Of a stretch of 64,000 bases of DNA, positions 35,441 through 47,819 are shown in pieces (position 1 is the stretch's first letter; every line of letters starts with the position of its first letter). This stretch comes from Macrobrachium rosenbergii (lineage: Eukaryota; Arthropoda; Malacostraca; Decapoda; Palaemonidae): NCBI RefSeq assembly GCF_040412425.1, contig NC_089767.1, positions 43,224,509 to 43,288,508 of the forward strand. Direction: 5' to 3'. The notes beneath the pieces were generated by a model. That model saw only the letters and a list, made by a program, of their open reading frames with translations. It was not told the origin of the DNA and did no database searches. A program made the translations under genes and the position numbers.

Positions 35441-35903
35441 TTTCTACTTGCGTTTTGTACGTCCAATTTAATTCGCCATAAATGGATGACTCAGAACTTC
35501 TTTAGCGGGATTTAAATTAACCAAAAATACTTCCGAACAATACTTCTAGTTGGACCATCGGCTATTCAGCATCGAAAGAGTAAAAAAAAAAAAAAAAAAA
35601 ACTTCCACTAAAACCATCTCAGAAACACACGAGGCTATTTCGCAGGCTTTTGTCCTCCTTAAAAATGAAACAACCGTAGGATCCCCGAGGACATTAACCC
35701 CGCCCCCCAGTGTCGCCACCGCCATTCTTCCAAGAGGAATCCTTTGGAATGGTGGGATTCGTCGCTTCAGCCACAGCCTTCCGCGAAAGGTCAAATGTCG
35801 ATGCATCACTTTCCCTCCCGGCGTTGACCCAGCGGTGAATAAATGACCTAGTTTAGTTCACAATCTGATTCCAAGGGGGAAACAGCACCTACAATACGGG
35901 GGT

Positions 35904-36217
35904 GAATTGAATGTAGGATTCAAGCCAAAGTCCAAGCACTGGGACCTATGAGGTCATTCAGTGCTGAAACGGAAATTGACAGGAGAAGGTTTGAAAGGTG
36001 TAACAGGAGGAAAATCTCAAAGCAGTTGCACTATGAATCAATTGTTAGGAGAGGGTGGAATGTATGATGGAAGAAAGAGAATATGAAAGGAGGTACAGTC
36101 AAAGGAACGAAAGGGGTTGCAGCTAGGGGCCTAAGGAAGGCACGCTGCAAAGAACCTCAAGTAATGCCTACAGTGCAACGCATGAGGTGCACTGACGGCA
36201 TTACCCTTCTACGGGGC
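35904..36217 (+). mobile_element. family A dispersed element, copy 7
   Basis: Complete copy with a slightly diverged left end (TAGGATTCAAGCCAAAGTCC). It ends GGTGCACTGACGGCATTACC and CTACGGGGC. Confidence 0.9.
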
Positions 36218-37061
36218 GTCGCATTTTTATTTCCCTTGTAGGTTTCGTAGACAGCAACACTTCGCTCTGTAGTGCCACACTTATTCACTTTATCAAACCA
36301 TGAAATATAAGGTAAAAGCAGATCCTTTAGCGATGAATAGCCGTTAAACCCAAAAAACACAAAAAAATAACAATTGTTTCTCTTATTTTATCAATAAGTT
36401 ATCAAGGAGTTTTCATCGCATTTTTTTAAATACTTCGATCTGTAATGCAAAATTTATTTACGTATCAAACAATGAAATATACCGTAAAATCAGTCCCTTA
36501 AGGGTAAATCATTGTCCAACTTACATGGCCGTTGAACCCTGCTGGACTGACGATGGAAAATTAAGAATATAAATAAAATACGGAAAACATATGACGTTTC
36601 TATTATTCCATCAATAAACTGTCGAGAACAATGTCGATTTCAGGATCATTTTTGCATCACGATCAGTAATACAATTCTGGTAAATCTGAATCGACTGTAT
36701 TTAAAAAGTCTAATAAAATCTAGTTTTAAAATGACTTTTCAACCAAGCAACTGCACAAACAAAAGCAAATTGAAATCTAAAATTTACAACCATGAAAAAA
36801 ATATGTACTGTAAATTTTCGCTTCTTTTAATCTTTTTTTTTTTATTTTCCACTACTCCCCATTCTCGTCTTTTCTCATAAATAAAATAGACGCCTGTCAA
36901 TCAGTGCCTGTTCCACCAAGGGAAGAAATCTCGAAGCGTAGAGTTCGCTACAGGATTTTGAGAATACAGACCTGTGAATTTCTTGTACATTTAAAAGAAT
37001 TCTTTATTGAAAATACATATATTAGTATGCAGCAGCTGTAAGCCATTATTCGAATTTTTTA

Positions 37062-37068
<7 letters not shown>
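36218..37068. repeat. old, diverged ~200 bp tandem repeat in AT-rich DNA
   Basis: Segments near 36255, 36430 and 36655 share CTTCG(C/A)TCTGTA, TATCAAACAATGAAATATA, GTAAAA(G)CAG and GCCGTT(A/G)AACCC, with much divergence. The rest is unique. Confidence 0.55.

Positions 37069-37071
<3 letters not shown>

Positions 37072-37127
<56 letters not shown>
37072..37127. repeat. (CT)n microsatellite
   Basis: About 28 CT units. Confidence 0.97.
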
Positions 37128-37131
<4 letters not shown>

Positions 37132-37240
37132 AGGAATCAATACACTTAATCGATTGTTCAGTAAGAAACATCAGCATTATTTACGCCTTTCAAATATATC
37201 GAAAAACATGGGAAATTCTTGCTCCAAATCGAAATATAAA

Positions 37241-37480
<240 letters not shown>

Positions 37481-37522
37481 TAGATGAATCACGTACAAAA
37501 AATGATCGTAATCATATATATA

Positions 37523-37526
<4 letters not shown>

Positions 37527-37586
<60 letters not shown>

Positions 37587-37790
37587 CCTACACCTCGATG
37601 AATGTCTATTAGTCATACATTCATACATATATTCATAAACACATATATATATATATATATTCATATACATATATATATATATATATATATTATACCCATA
37701 TATTCATAAATATATATATATGTATATTCATACATATAAATATACATACATATACATACATACATATACATATATATATACATATATATT
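37527..37790. repeat. (AT)n and imperfect ACAT/AT repeats
   Basis: A pure AT tract (37527-37582) is followed by interrupted AT/ACAT repeats to about 37790. Confidence 0.93.
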
Positions 37791-38074
37791 TACGCATACG
37801 CAGCAGCAAAATACTTGTTTACCATTTCGGTCCCTGTGCTTCATGACAATTCACCTCCGCCCCTAAAATAATACCTTCCCATCCTGGCTATATGCGCAGG
37901 GACTGATCTTTAAAACCCTGTCGGGACTTGAGTGACAGGCTGTGTCTGTCAGGCTGAAGTCAGACTGAGAGGTCTTTCAGCTACAGGGCTCAACACGGAT
38001 GCATTAATCACCTTGAAATATTGCTGTTGTGGTTTCACTGTGAGCATAAGGGAGAATTCAAGAGGGAAATGGGG

Positions 38075-38076
<2 letters not shown>

Positions 38077-38134
<58 letters not shown>

Positions 38135-38213
38135 TTTTCACTTTATTCATATCAGATATGAGAAAGATCCAAAGAATGATTACAGGTCCCGGAATAAGAT
38201 AGACGAAAAATTG

Positions 38214-38261
<48 letters not shown>

Positions 38262-38337
38262 TTTTCACTGCATTCATATCAGATATAAAAAACTCTAAAC
38301 AATAATAACAGGTCAAAAGATAAGATAGACGAACAAC

Positions 38338-38415
<78 letters not shown>
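38077..38415. repeat. higher-order (GA)n array with duplicated ~85 bp spacer
   Basis: Three GA tracts (about 38077-38130, 38219-38258, 38340-38415) are separated by two related spacers that begin AATGATTTTCACTTTATTCA and AATGATTTTCACTGCATTCA. Both end with AAGATAGACGAA and TGG. The spacer is unique to this locus. Confidence 0.93.
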
Positions 38416-38418
<3 letters not shown>

Positions 38419-38656
38419 GATCCGATAGTAATTGGAAACCCAACTTTCAAATCTCCTGGCCAAATGTTGACCCTCATCGAATGGCTGAAACCGGTCTCGA
38501 AAGTAGAGCATTTTCGCCCGACCAGAAAAAATAAAGTCTAGAAAAAAATAGTCTAGAAAACTAACTTAAAAAAAATATTGAACAAAAACATGTTATTCAA
38601 TTCATGCACACATACACGCATTATAACTATATCTATCAATCTATTAATCTATCTGC

Positions 38657-38806
<150 letters not shown>

Positions 38807-38922
38807 CATATTTATATGTCATCCATTCTTTTCCATTCTTTTGCCACAAATTTAAGTTCAGTGACATTAATTTATAGAAGTGGCCAATAAAATAAGTTAT
38901 TGATAAAACCATCTCTCTCTTT

Positions 38923-39001
38923 CCTTCTTCTTCTTCTTCTTCTTCTTCTTCTTCTTCTTCTTCTTCTTCTTCTTCTTCTTCTTCTTCTTCTTCTTCTTCT
39001 T
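38923..39001. repeat. (TTC)n microsatellite
   Basis: About 26 TTC units, uninterrupted and longer than any single tract in the 11.6-14.8 kb array. Confidence 0.97.
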
Positions 39002-39355
39002 GTCGTGCGTCCGTGTGTGCCTTGTATCCGCACTTTGCGTGATGCATCGCCCTATTTCGCCTCGTGTTTTATCAGAATAGAATTTCTGTTTCGGCCGGCC
39101 ATTCCAAAAGAGAGATCTCTCGTGATATGTCTAAAACGTCAGGCAAAGCATCTTTTTCATTCCTCTCTCTATTCACATCTGCTCGTTGTACCCGAACCCT
39201 TTTTATCAAGATCTGTTCCAATGGAAGAACAATGCCTTCCCCCCCTTCCGTTAAGAAAATGCCGATGCGAGGAGGCACAAATATATACACACGCACATAC
39301 ACACACAGTCGCCTCATCTTCCCCTGTGACAGAATATATTTTCGTGTCCTGATAA
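39002..39355. other. complex sequence, no gene recognised
   Basis: Unique DNA with some CpGs. Open frames on both strands run through it but have no known domain or ATG/splice support. Confidence 0.45.
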
Positions 39356-39730
39356 CATTGAGGTTCTGTGTATTCATAAATCTACTATTTTCTGACTTAA
39401 ATGAAAATATATATATTAAAAAACATATCTACAATAGTAAATCAATATTAATTCAAAATTGGGCACCAAACTTTAACCTGCACAGTTAATTAGGTCCAAT
39501 TCACATATTTATTTTGAATGTCCTGGTACATTCCCCACGAGGTTCTGTGTATTCATAAATCTAATGATTTTCTGACTTAAATAAAAATATATATTAAAAA
39601 AACCTATCTACAACAGTAAATCAATATAAATTTAAAACTGGGCACCAAACGAATAAAACTTTAACCTGCACAGTTAATTAGGTCCAATTCACATTATTTA
39701 TTTTGAATGTCCAGGTACATTCCCCACGAG
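39356..39730. repeat. ~187 bp tandem duplication
   Basis: Two copies share GGTTCTGTGTATTCATAAAT, AGTAAATCAATATWAATT, CCTGCACAGTTAATTAGGTC and GTACATTCCCCACGAG. They differ by small indels and point changes, so the duplication is fairly recent. Confidence 0.93.
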
Positions 39731-40058
39731 TAAACACTCATTCAGGAAATGTTCCCTAATAAGGGCAAATAGCACGACACAACACCTGACTAGGGAGCAC
39801 AGTTCCCTCCAGGTGTTTACACTTTAAAGGTACACGCTGAATCCTACTCGAGAATTATGCTATGAATGATTTGAAGAGACAAAAATAGCTCGAAAAAATG
39901 GATGAGACCCTGATACAAGGAATGCAGAAAAGTCAACTTCTATATAAACAAACAAGCTAATTAAGTTTACAATCAACAACCATTTTGAAAGCTGCAAAAA
40001 ATCTGTATAATTTGTTTTAATGTGCCAACACGCATACGCTCATAAACACATCCTTTTA

Positions 40059-40062
<4 letters not shown>

Positions 40063-40131
<69 letters not shown>
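40063..40131. repeat. (GA)n microsatellite
   Basis: About 34 GA units. Confidence 0.97.
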
Positions 40132-40133
<2 letters not shown>

Positions 40134-40707
40134 TACTTTCACAAACAACTACTTAACAATTTCAGTAAGCCACCAATTAAAATTCCAGTCATAATTAATG
40201 GCATGTAATGGCACATAATTCGACATTAAGCAGTTCATTCAAGCTGCAGCTATTTTTTAAAAAGGGGGGGCTTTAAACATTAATTGACAATGCTTGTGAT
40301 GCCAATATGTCAAAGTTATCCGCTGCCGCATAATTACATTATAGCGGTAATAATCTTCCGTTGATTTTAGAGCATGCATTATTTTCTTCGATAGAACCCA
40401 CCCATAAAATATAAACTCGCGGATATATTTATAACTCTATCATCCAAGCAATGTGGAATTCAGGGAGTGTAATCATCTCATTCCCACCACGCCCTTGAGG
40501 TGGTACTGCTATCCATGCAAATGACCTCCTTTGCTAATAATCTGGGAACTACAACAGACTGCTTGGTCCGGGCTGCTCTGAAAGCAACGTTGGGGAAGCA
40601 GTCGGTTGGTCTGTCTTAAGCCAAGCAAAATAAAGACGAACATGAATACTCGGTGCATTTATATTTCGTAACGTGAATTTCAAAGGTCATGAAGTTTTAT
40701 AAATTTC
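40132..40707. other. complex low-repeat island
   Basis: Unique DNA. The 40300-40450 part has ATAATTACATTATAGCGGTA, GGTAATAATC and TCGCGGATATATTTATAACT, which resemble homeodomain-type and GATA-type words. No coding frame. A regulatory function is only suggested by composition. Confidence 0.4.
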
Positions 40708-41455
40708 CCAGTGACATAGCTTTCCTCTACGTCACCCAGTGAAGCAGCTTTCATATAAAGGTCACCCAGTGAAATAGCTTTCCTCTACGTCACCCAGTGA
40801 AGCAGCTTTCTTCTACAAGTCACCCAGTGAAATAGCTTTCCTCTACAAGTCACCTAATGAAGCAGCTTTCCTATAAAGGTCACCCAGTGAAATAGCTTTC
40901 CTATAAAAGTCACCCAGTGAAACAGCTTTCCTCTACAAGTCACCCAGTGAAATATCTTTCCTCTACAAGTCACCCAGTGAAACAGCTTTCCTCTACAAGT
41001 CACCCAGTGAAGCAGCTTTCCTATAAAGGTCACCCAGTGAAATAGCTTTCCTCAACAAATCACCCAGTGAAGCAGCTTTCCTCTAAAAGTCACCCAGTGA
41101 AATAGCTTTCCTCTACAAGTCACCCAGTGAAATAGCTTTCCTCTACAAGTCACCCAGTGAAGCAGCTTTCCTATAAAGGTCACCCAGTGAAATAGCTTTC
41201 CTATAAAAGTCACCCAGTGAAATAGCTTTCCTATACAAGTCACCCAGTGAAATAGCTTTCCTATACAAGTCACCCAGTGAAATAGCTTTCCTATACAAGT
41301 CACCCAGTGAAATATACTTCCTCTACAAGTCACCCAGTGAAATAGCTTTCCTCTACAAGTGACCCAGTGAAATATCTTCCCTCTAAAAGTCACCCAGTGA
41401 AATGGCTTTCCTCTACAAGTCACCCAGTGAAATAGCTTTCCTTTACAACTCACCC
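40708..41455. repeat. 30-bp minisatellite, about 25 units
   Basis: Consensus GTCACCCAGTGAAATAGCTT then TCCTCTACAA. Early units are 27-28 bp and later ones 30 bp. The variant with AGCAGCTTTCCTATAAAG recurs in blocks, which suggests higher-order duplication. The minus strand is open for 133 codons as a 10-residue peptide repeat, with no ATG and with frame loss at the shorter units. I do not call it a gene. The array's right edge runs into a truncated family B copy. Confidence 0.95.
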
Positions 41456-41465
41456 GTTGTTAAAA

Positions 41466-41595
41466 TTTCATGGACCGCGGCTCATACAGCAATATACCGA
41501 GACCACCGAAAGACAGATCTATTTTCGGTGGCCTTGATTATACGCTGCACAGAAAACTCAACTGTGCAGAAGAAACTTCGGCGCATTTTTTATTT
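41466..41595 (-). mobile_element. family B fragment, copy 8 (minus, left half only)
   Basis: Retains TGGACCGCGGCTCATACAGC, the AGATCT hairpin, GATTATACGC and GAAGAAACTTCGGCGCATTT. The central inverted repeat and the other end are absent, cut at the junction with the 30-bp minisatellite. Confidence 0.85.
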
Positions 41596-41892
41596 TACTT
41601 ATTTCAAAATAATCCATCGCCTCACCCGACCTCCCCATATGTCAAGACCACCTTGTCGAGCAACGGTGCAACGGTGAGAGAACGAAGGTACATCCTTTGT
41701 TATTTAACAAAAGCCACGACCAAGAAGCAATTACCAGAAAATCTTGAAATTAATGAACATTTGCAACTGGGTTATTTCCACTGGCATAAGCGAGGGGCAA
41801 GTGAATAAGAAGAAAGAGGACGATGCGAAACATGAAAAAGGAATGGAAAAATATAAAGAGAATAAAGACATGAAGCAAGAAAATATGAGAAA

Positions 41893-41896
<4 letters not shown>

Positions 41897-41965
<69 letters not shown>
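41897..41965. repeat. (AT)n microsatellite
   Basis: About 34 AT units. Confidence 0.97.
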
Positions 41966-41971
<6 letters not shown>

Positions 41972-42089
41972 AATGCCCAAAACTCCTCCACACCTCTCTA
42001 CCTGGCGTAGCCTTCTTTGCTTTTCACTTACCGACATTCCAGTCGCCCTCCTTCCCCCTTCTATATAGGCGGGTACTTCCAGCAATGCC

Positions 42090-42405
<316 letters not shown>

Positions 42406-42491
42406 TGAAATTTAAGAATTAAAAAAGAACATTCACGGGAGATTAGAAAATGAAGAATAATTAAAGGGATCTAATAAGGAAGTACCAGATA

Positions 42492-42498
<7 letters not shown>

Positions 42499-42562
<64 letters not shown>
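42499..42562. repeat. (GA)n microsatellite
   Basis: About 31 GA units. Confidence 0.97.
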
Positions 42563-42564
<2 letters not shown>

Positions 42565-42940
42565 AGTACCTGGAAAATAATAAAAAAAAAAAGAAATACT
42601 GAATAATCAGGAACGCGAAATAAATACTGGAAAAATTCGACCTTTGTCATGGCTTCGCGTGACGCGAAGATGCAATTTCCATTTCCATTAAATGGAATTA
42701 CTTTCTTTAAGCTGAAAAGATCTACTGAGCTTTGAAAATATATCCTCAATAAAAAGAAAAATATTCTCCTCACATACAAAGGAAAGTCAATAAGATATTT
42801 GAAGCCCGGGAGGATTGTCAATTCTAAATGACGGTTCGGCCAGAAATATACGAAAGGGATAATTTCTAGAATGGGAAAATTCGAGAAAGTCGTACCATTA
42901 GAAAATATTCCATTAATATTGCATCGTATAAATTGAATTC

Positions 42941-43245
42941 AACATGTAATTTAGGCCAAAGGCCAAGAACCGGCACCTATGGGGTCATTCGACGCTGAAA
43001 CGGAAATTAACAGTAAAAGGTTTGAAAGGTGTAACAGGAGGAAAACCTCTCAGCTGCCCTATGAATCAATTGTTGGGAGAGGGTTGAGGAAAGTAAGATG
43101 GAAGAAAGAGAATATGAAGGGAGGTACAGTAAAAAGAATGAAAGGGGTTGCAGCTACGGGGAGAAGGCACGCTGCAAAGAACCTCGAGTAATGCCTACAG
43201 TGCACCGCATGAGGTGCACTGACGACACTATCCCCGTACGGGGGC
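42941..43245 (+). mobile_element. family A dispersed element, copy 8
   Basis: Complete copy. The GCAGTTGCACTATGAATC region is altered to CAGCTGCCCTATGAATC. It ends GGTGCACTGACGACACTATC and CCCGTACGGGGGC. Confidence 0.9.
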
Positions 43246-43399
43246 ATCGTGTAAATCATAATTTTTTTAAGAAAGAGGAATAAAATTAAGTGAATAAAAG
43301 ACAAAAGATGTTGAATAACTTGTTGAAAGTCCCGGATATATGACGCTTATGCCTTAATCACTATATTATTTATGGTGCATCACTATAATGTGACCGGAA

Positions 43400-43518
43400 A
43401 TAATAAGTAAAAAAGCCACAGTAATGTATACGAGCGATTGTGTTTTTCCAAAATACCCCTTTTTTGTATTTTGGAAAAATAAATCGCTCGTATACTTTAT
43501 TGTGGCTTTTTAATTATT
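43400..43518. mobile_element. ~118-bp foldback element
   Basis: AAAAAGCCACAGTAATGTAT and ACGAGCGATT at the left pair with AATCGCTCGT and ATACTTTATTGTGGCTTTTT at the right. The inner part TTTTTCCAAAATAC pairs with GTATTTTGGAAAAA around CCCCTTTTTT. Flanks on both sides are ATTA-rich. Confidence 0.8.
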
Positions 43519-43805
43519 AATTACTATATTATATAGCTGTGATGAAAGCCCGTGAGACCACGCAGCGGATATAAATAAAAATAAATTATTACAAAAGAAA
43601 TAAACAAATAACGACAATATTAACAATCAACAATTAAGATAACAAGACAAAAAGGTCGGGAGTGTTCAATTGCTCTTTAAAAGCCCCAAGATATATTACG
43701 CTAATACTTAATGACTATATTATATATAAATAAAAATAAAATAGATGCCAGTCTATTATTACAAAGTAAAGTAACAAATAACATTAAATAACAAAAACCA
43801 AAACA
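43519..43805. other. AT-rich sequence, no gene recognised
   Basis: Short words such as AATGACTATATTATATA and AATAACAA recur. Nothing else recognised. Confidence 0.5.
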
Positions 43806-44192
43806 AGTAAAAAATGCGAAGTTTCTTCGGCGCAATCGAGTTTTCTGTACAGCGTATAATCAAGGCCACACAAAATAGATCCATTTTTCGGTGGTCTCGG
43901 TATAATGCTGTATGAGCAGCGGCCCGTGAAACTTTAACCACGGCCCGATGGTGGCCTGTCCTATATCGTTGCCAGACGCACGATTATGGCTAACTATAAC
44001 CTTAAATAAAATCAAAACTACTGAGGCTAGAGGGCTGCAATTTGGTCTGTTTGATGACTGGAGGGTGGATGATCAACATACCAATTTGCAGCCCTCCAGC
44101 CTCAGTAGTTTTTAAGATCTGAGGGCGGACAGAAAAAGTGCGGGCGGACAGACAAACCCGGCACAAGAGTTTTCTCTTACAGAAAACTAAAA
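43806..44192 (+). mobile_element. family B dispersed element, copy 9
   Basis: Full-length copy. Left flank AACAAGTAAAAAATGCG, central inverted repeat at about 44021-44112, a single AGTGCGGGCGGACAG unit, right end CAGAAAACTAAAAA. Confidence 0.9.
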
Positions 44193-44811
44193 AAATAGAC
44201 GCCAGCCCATTATTACAAAAGGAAAAATAACAAAAAACAAATAACAATACACAATAAACAACAAAAAGCAAAACAAAAGCCACCTAAGTCCATCAGGCCA
44301 AACTCCTTAATACCAACCCTTAAATATATCCGCGCATGATTCGAAGTAACTTAAAAACTTTGGAGAGAAAAGTTTTATTAAGTTGAAGGTCTTAGGAAGT
44401 GGGTGGCGAGTGGGAGGGAGTCTGGGAGTGGTGGTGGTGGTAGGGGCGGAGGGGTGTCTCAATCACAGATGGCGGAGGGTGGGAGATGGAGGGGGTTAAA
44501 GGAAGCGAGCGTGGCAGACTCGAACTATGTTCAGATGAAACGAGGTTTGAAAAACATTTAAGACTTGAGATTTTTCAACGGAGTTTTTTTTTTAATTGAA
44601 ATTATTTTTTTAATTGGAATTATTTACAAGAAGTTTTTAAACCGTATCTCTGTTGCTTCCACGGCAAAGGGTTTGTTTGCAGCAAATATATACACGACAG
44701 TTGACTCGACGGCAGCACGATTTACCGGGTAAATAAACCACTAAAACAACAATATAATGGAAATAATGCTCCTATTATATAAAACTCAAATTCTATACAT
44801 AAGCAACAATA
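44193..44811. other. complex sequence, no gene recognised
   Basis: Unique DNA between two family B copies. A G/T-rich patch (TGGTGGTGGTGGTAGGGGCG near 44430) and AATTGGAATTATTT repeats near 44595 are present. Confidence 0.5.
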
Positions 44812-45233
44812 ACAAGTAAAAAATGCGCCGAAGCTTCTTCGGCGCAATCGAGTTATCTGTACTGCGTATAATCAAAGCCACCGAAAATACATCTATCTTT
44901 CGGTGGTCTCGGTATAATGCTGGATGAGCAGCGGCCCGTGAATTTTTAACCACGGACAGGTGGTGGCCTGTCCTATATCGTTGCCAGAAGCACGATTATG
45001 GCTAACTTTAACCTTAAATAAGATAAAAACTGAGGTTAGAGGGCTGCAATTTGGTATGCTTGATGATTGGAGGGTGGATGATCAACATAACAATTTGCAG
45101 CCCTCTAGCCTCAGTAGCCTTTAAGATCTGAGGGCGGACAGAAAGAGTGCGGACAGAAAAAGGTGCGGACAGTGAAAAGTGCGGACGGACAGACAAAGCC
45201 GGCACAATAGTTTTCTTTTACAGAAAACTAAAA
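44812..45233 (+). mobile_element. family B dispersed element, copy 10
   Basis: Full-length copy. CAAGTAAAAAATGCGCCGAA left end, CGAAAATACATCTATCTTTC hairpin, central inverted repeat (45030-45118), three AGTGCGGACAG units and CAGAAAACTAAAAC right end. Confidence 0.9.
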
Positions 45234-45301
45234 CGTGTGGTCGTGGAAACTGGATTGTAGTCTCGAGCAGTTTCCCTTTCAAAACCTCAATTTCATATAA
45301 A

Positions 45302-45304
<3 letters not shown>

Positions 45305-45370
<66 letters not shown>
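45305..45370. repeat. (AT)n microsatellite
   Basis: About 33 AT units. Confidence 0.97.
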
Positions 45371-45373
<3 letters not shown>

Positions 45374-45493
45374 CTACAATTTTCAAGTTTATAAACCATA
45401 TTTCAGCAAATACTATTACCACAAAAATAAATTTCCAACTGCTATTACCTAGGTGGGGTAGCAGCCCTCCTCCTATCGCATTTTCAGACACGC

Positions 45494-45496
<3 letters not shown>

Positions 45497-45554
<58 letters not shown>
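45497..45554. repeat. (GA)n microsatellite
   Basis: About 29 GA units. Confidence 0.97.
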
Positions 45555-45557
<3 letters not shown>

Positions 45558-46312
45558 CTACCCTAATCTCCCCGAAAGTGGAAACTCGCACGACTTTCAG
45601 AAACGGTGTTTTCGGGAGGTTTCACACATGGAAACAAATACACAGATTTACAAGTAGATACTGACGAAAGACGAGCCAGTCAAGAAGAATCTTTTAGGCC
45701 TGCCAGATGCCAAAACGAGCCACCAACAAACCACAGAAGAAGAAGAAAAAGCAATAACCAAAATACAAAGTCACGCAGACACTGAAACAGTTCACGCGGC
45801 GTCGAGAAGCTGATGCGAGCATTACCTCAGAGTCAAAAGAAATCGGTGAGATGACCTGCTTTAAGTATGCAGGAACGCAAGCACCGTACATGCTTGTAAG
45901 TACGAGTTCCGTGCACGCGGCAAACAAACGTACAGACGCACGTGTACGTACGTATGCCAGCGAGTACGTGTCCGTGCTGGTAAGAATGAGAGAGAGCTAC
46001 CAAAGTGGAGGAGTGGTGTGGCCATTAAGCCTGCTCTCCCACTAGCAGGAGACGTGTCCCGATTCCCAAAGAGTCTCGGCAGGGCTCAGCATCGAACGCA
46101 ACCACTTGCAAGTGACGTCATCTTCTCACGCCGCTAAGTGGGCTCCGTCAAGTTGGTGCGGGCGGGAGTCATCTCGCTTGGCAAGTGGACACAATGCGAA
46201 GAACGAAAGACGGGGAAAAAAAATTAAAGTTTTCCGAGACGCGTCATGAAAGCGGTTTTTATGCTTGATGATGCTGGCAGCGACGAGGTTTTAGTAAAGG
46301 CTATTCATTTGG
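45555..46312. other. complex CpG-containing island with CRE-like site
   Basis: Relatively GC- and CpG-rich (TTCACGCGGCGTCGAGAAGC, CGTGTACGTACGTATGCCAG). TGACGTCA stands at 46113-46120, just after the palindrome CACTTGCAAGTG. GT donor-like sites occur at CTTGTAAGTA (45894) and GGTAAGAATG (45979). An open frame of 64 codons spans 45851-46045. It could be an exon or promoter but no protein family is recognisable. Confidence 0.35.
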
Positions 46313-46770
46313 CAAGAATAAAAATATCCCCATATACCAAATCACACGCATTTACTAGCATTTTCTCACTTCCCAAAAGCCAGTATTCGTCTAAATAAAA
46401 AAACCCGTGTATATAAACAAAAGTTTCCTGGATTTTGTATCCGATGAAAATCTTCAGTATGGCCAAACACTATTTAGCAACAATAAAAATATCCCCACAT
46501 ACAAAATCACACACATTTACTAGCATTTTCTTACTTCCCAAAAGCCAGTATTCGTCCAAATAAAAAAGACGTGTAAATAAACAAGTTTCCTGGATTCTGA
46601 ATTCAATGAAAATCTTAACCAATACCAAAGACTATTCCTCTGGCAACAAAAAAAATATCCTCACATACTAAACCACACTGATTTACAAACATTTTCTTGC
46701 TCTACCGAAGCCAATATTCGTCTAAATAAAATCCGTGTGTATAAACAAGAGTTTCCAATACCCAGCAACA
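46313..46770. repeat. ~167 bp tandem repeat, about 2.7 units
   Basis: Three units begin at AATAAAAATATCCCCATATA (about 46316), CAATAAAAATATCCCCACAT (about 46480) and AAAAAAATATCCTCACATAC (about 46648). Shared parts include CATTTACTAGCATTTTC, AGCCAGTATTCGTC and GTTTCCTGGATT. The third unit is truncated. Confidence 0.93.
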
Positions 46771-46876
46771 TATCATTTTTGGGAGAAAGTGAAGAAGAAT
46801 CGTTGCAGAATCCCTGTAATCTAATGGCTGTGGAGGAGAAAGGATGAGACTGATCAGACGGGCAGCGGAAGGAAGT

Positions 46877-46953
46877 TGAGGAGGAGGAGGAGGAGGAGGA
46901 GGAGGAGGAGGAGGAGGAGGAGGAGGAGGAGGAGGAGGAGGAGGAGGAGGAGG
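46877..46953. repeat. (GGA)n microsatellite
   Basis: About 25 GGA units. The minus strand is poly-CCT, giving a spurious proline run. Confidence 0.97.
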
Positions 46954-47097
46954 ATAGATACTGCCAATTGAAGATAAGATTAGAGAGGGAATGTATAAGG
47001 AAAAAAAGGTGGGTAATAAATGTATGTAAGAAACTACTAATATTTTACAAAAATTAGGTGAAGATTCTTCCAACCTGTTCAGGAATGGAATTGAATG

Positions 47098-47363
47098 GAA
47101 TATAGAGTTGAGGCCAAAGGCCAAGCACTGGGACCTAAGAGGTCATTCAGCGCTGGAAAGGAAATTGAAAGTAGGTAGGGGTGACAGGTGTAACAGGAGG
47201 AAAGCCTCGCAGCTGCACGATGAAAATAATTGTTAGGAGATGCTGAATAGCAAGACGGAAGAGAGATGGTCTGAACGGAGGTACAGTAAAAGGAATGACA
47301 GGGGTTGCAGCTAGGGGCCGAAGGGACGCTGCAAAGACCCTTAAGTAATGTCTACAGTGCGCC
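47098..47363 (+). mobile_element. family A dispersed element, copy 9
   Basis: From TAGAGTTGAGGCCAAAGGCC to GTCTACAGTGCGCC. It lacks the last ~30 bp and is more diverged in the middle (GTAGGTAGGGGTGACAGG). Confidence 0.88.
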
Positions 47364-47469
47364 AAAAGTAGTGATCTTTATGTCAGATGTATGAACAAAG
47401 AATGTGCGCAATTTCGCTGATAGTATTTAACTCTAATGGCCATTACAAATTTTCCCCTATTAAGGGGCC

Positions 47470-47625
47470 AAATTAATTAAGTCTTAAAATTAACGTAATT
47501 TAGCAATTACAGTTAATCCGGACGATGTTAAAGGAATCTACTAAAAATCATCGAGTCTTACAATTAACGTAATTCGGCAATAACAATTAATCCGGACGAA
47601 CTTAAATAGAATCTACTGCATTCCC
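47470..47625. repeat. ~75 bp tandem duplication
   Basis: Two copies of AGTCTTAAAATTAACGTAAT ... CAATTACAGTTAATCCGGAC ... GAATCTACT, starting near 47480 and 47554. Confidence 0.85.
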
Positions 47626-47819
47626 TGGAACAGCAAATGGCAGGAAAGAGAGAATTAAACGGACAGACACTGTCTTATGCTACAACAGATGTACAAGGTG
47701 CCTTAAAACCCACTGAAAAAACACAGACACAAAAACAAACACACACACAAAAAACAAACACACACAAAAAAAACAAACACAAACACAAACACACATTCAT
47801 CCTTCTTTCCTAGATGAAT

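Noticed and set aside
41052..41453. Minus-strand frame of 133 codons with a 10-residue repeat
   Set aside because: It comes from the 30-bp minisatellite, lacks an ATG, and is broken by the 27-28 bp units further along the array.
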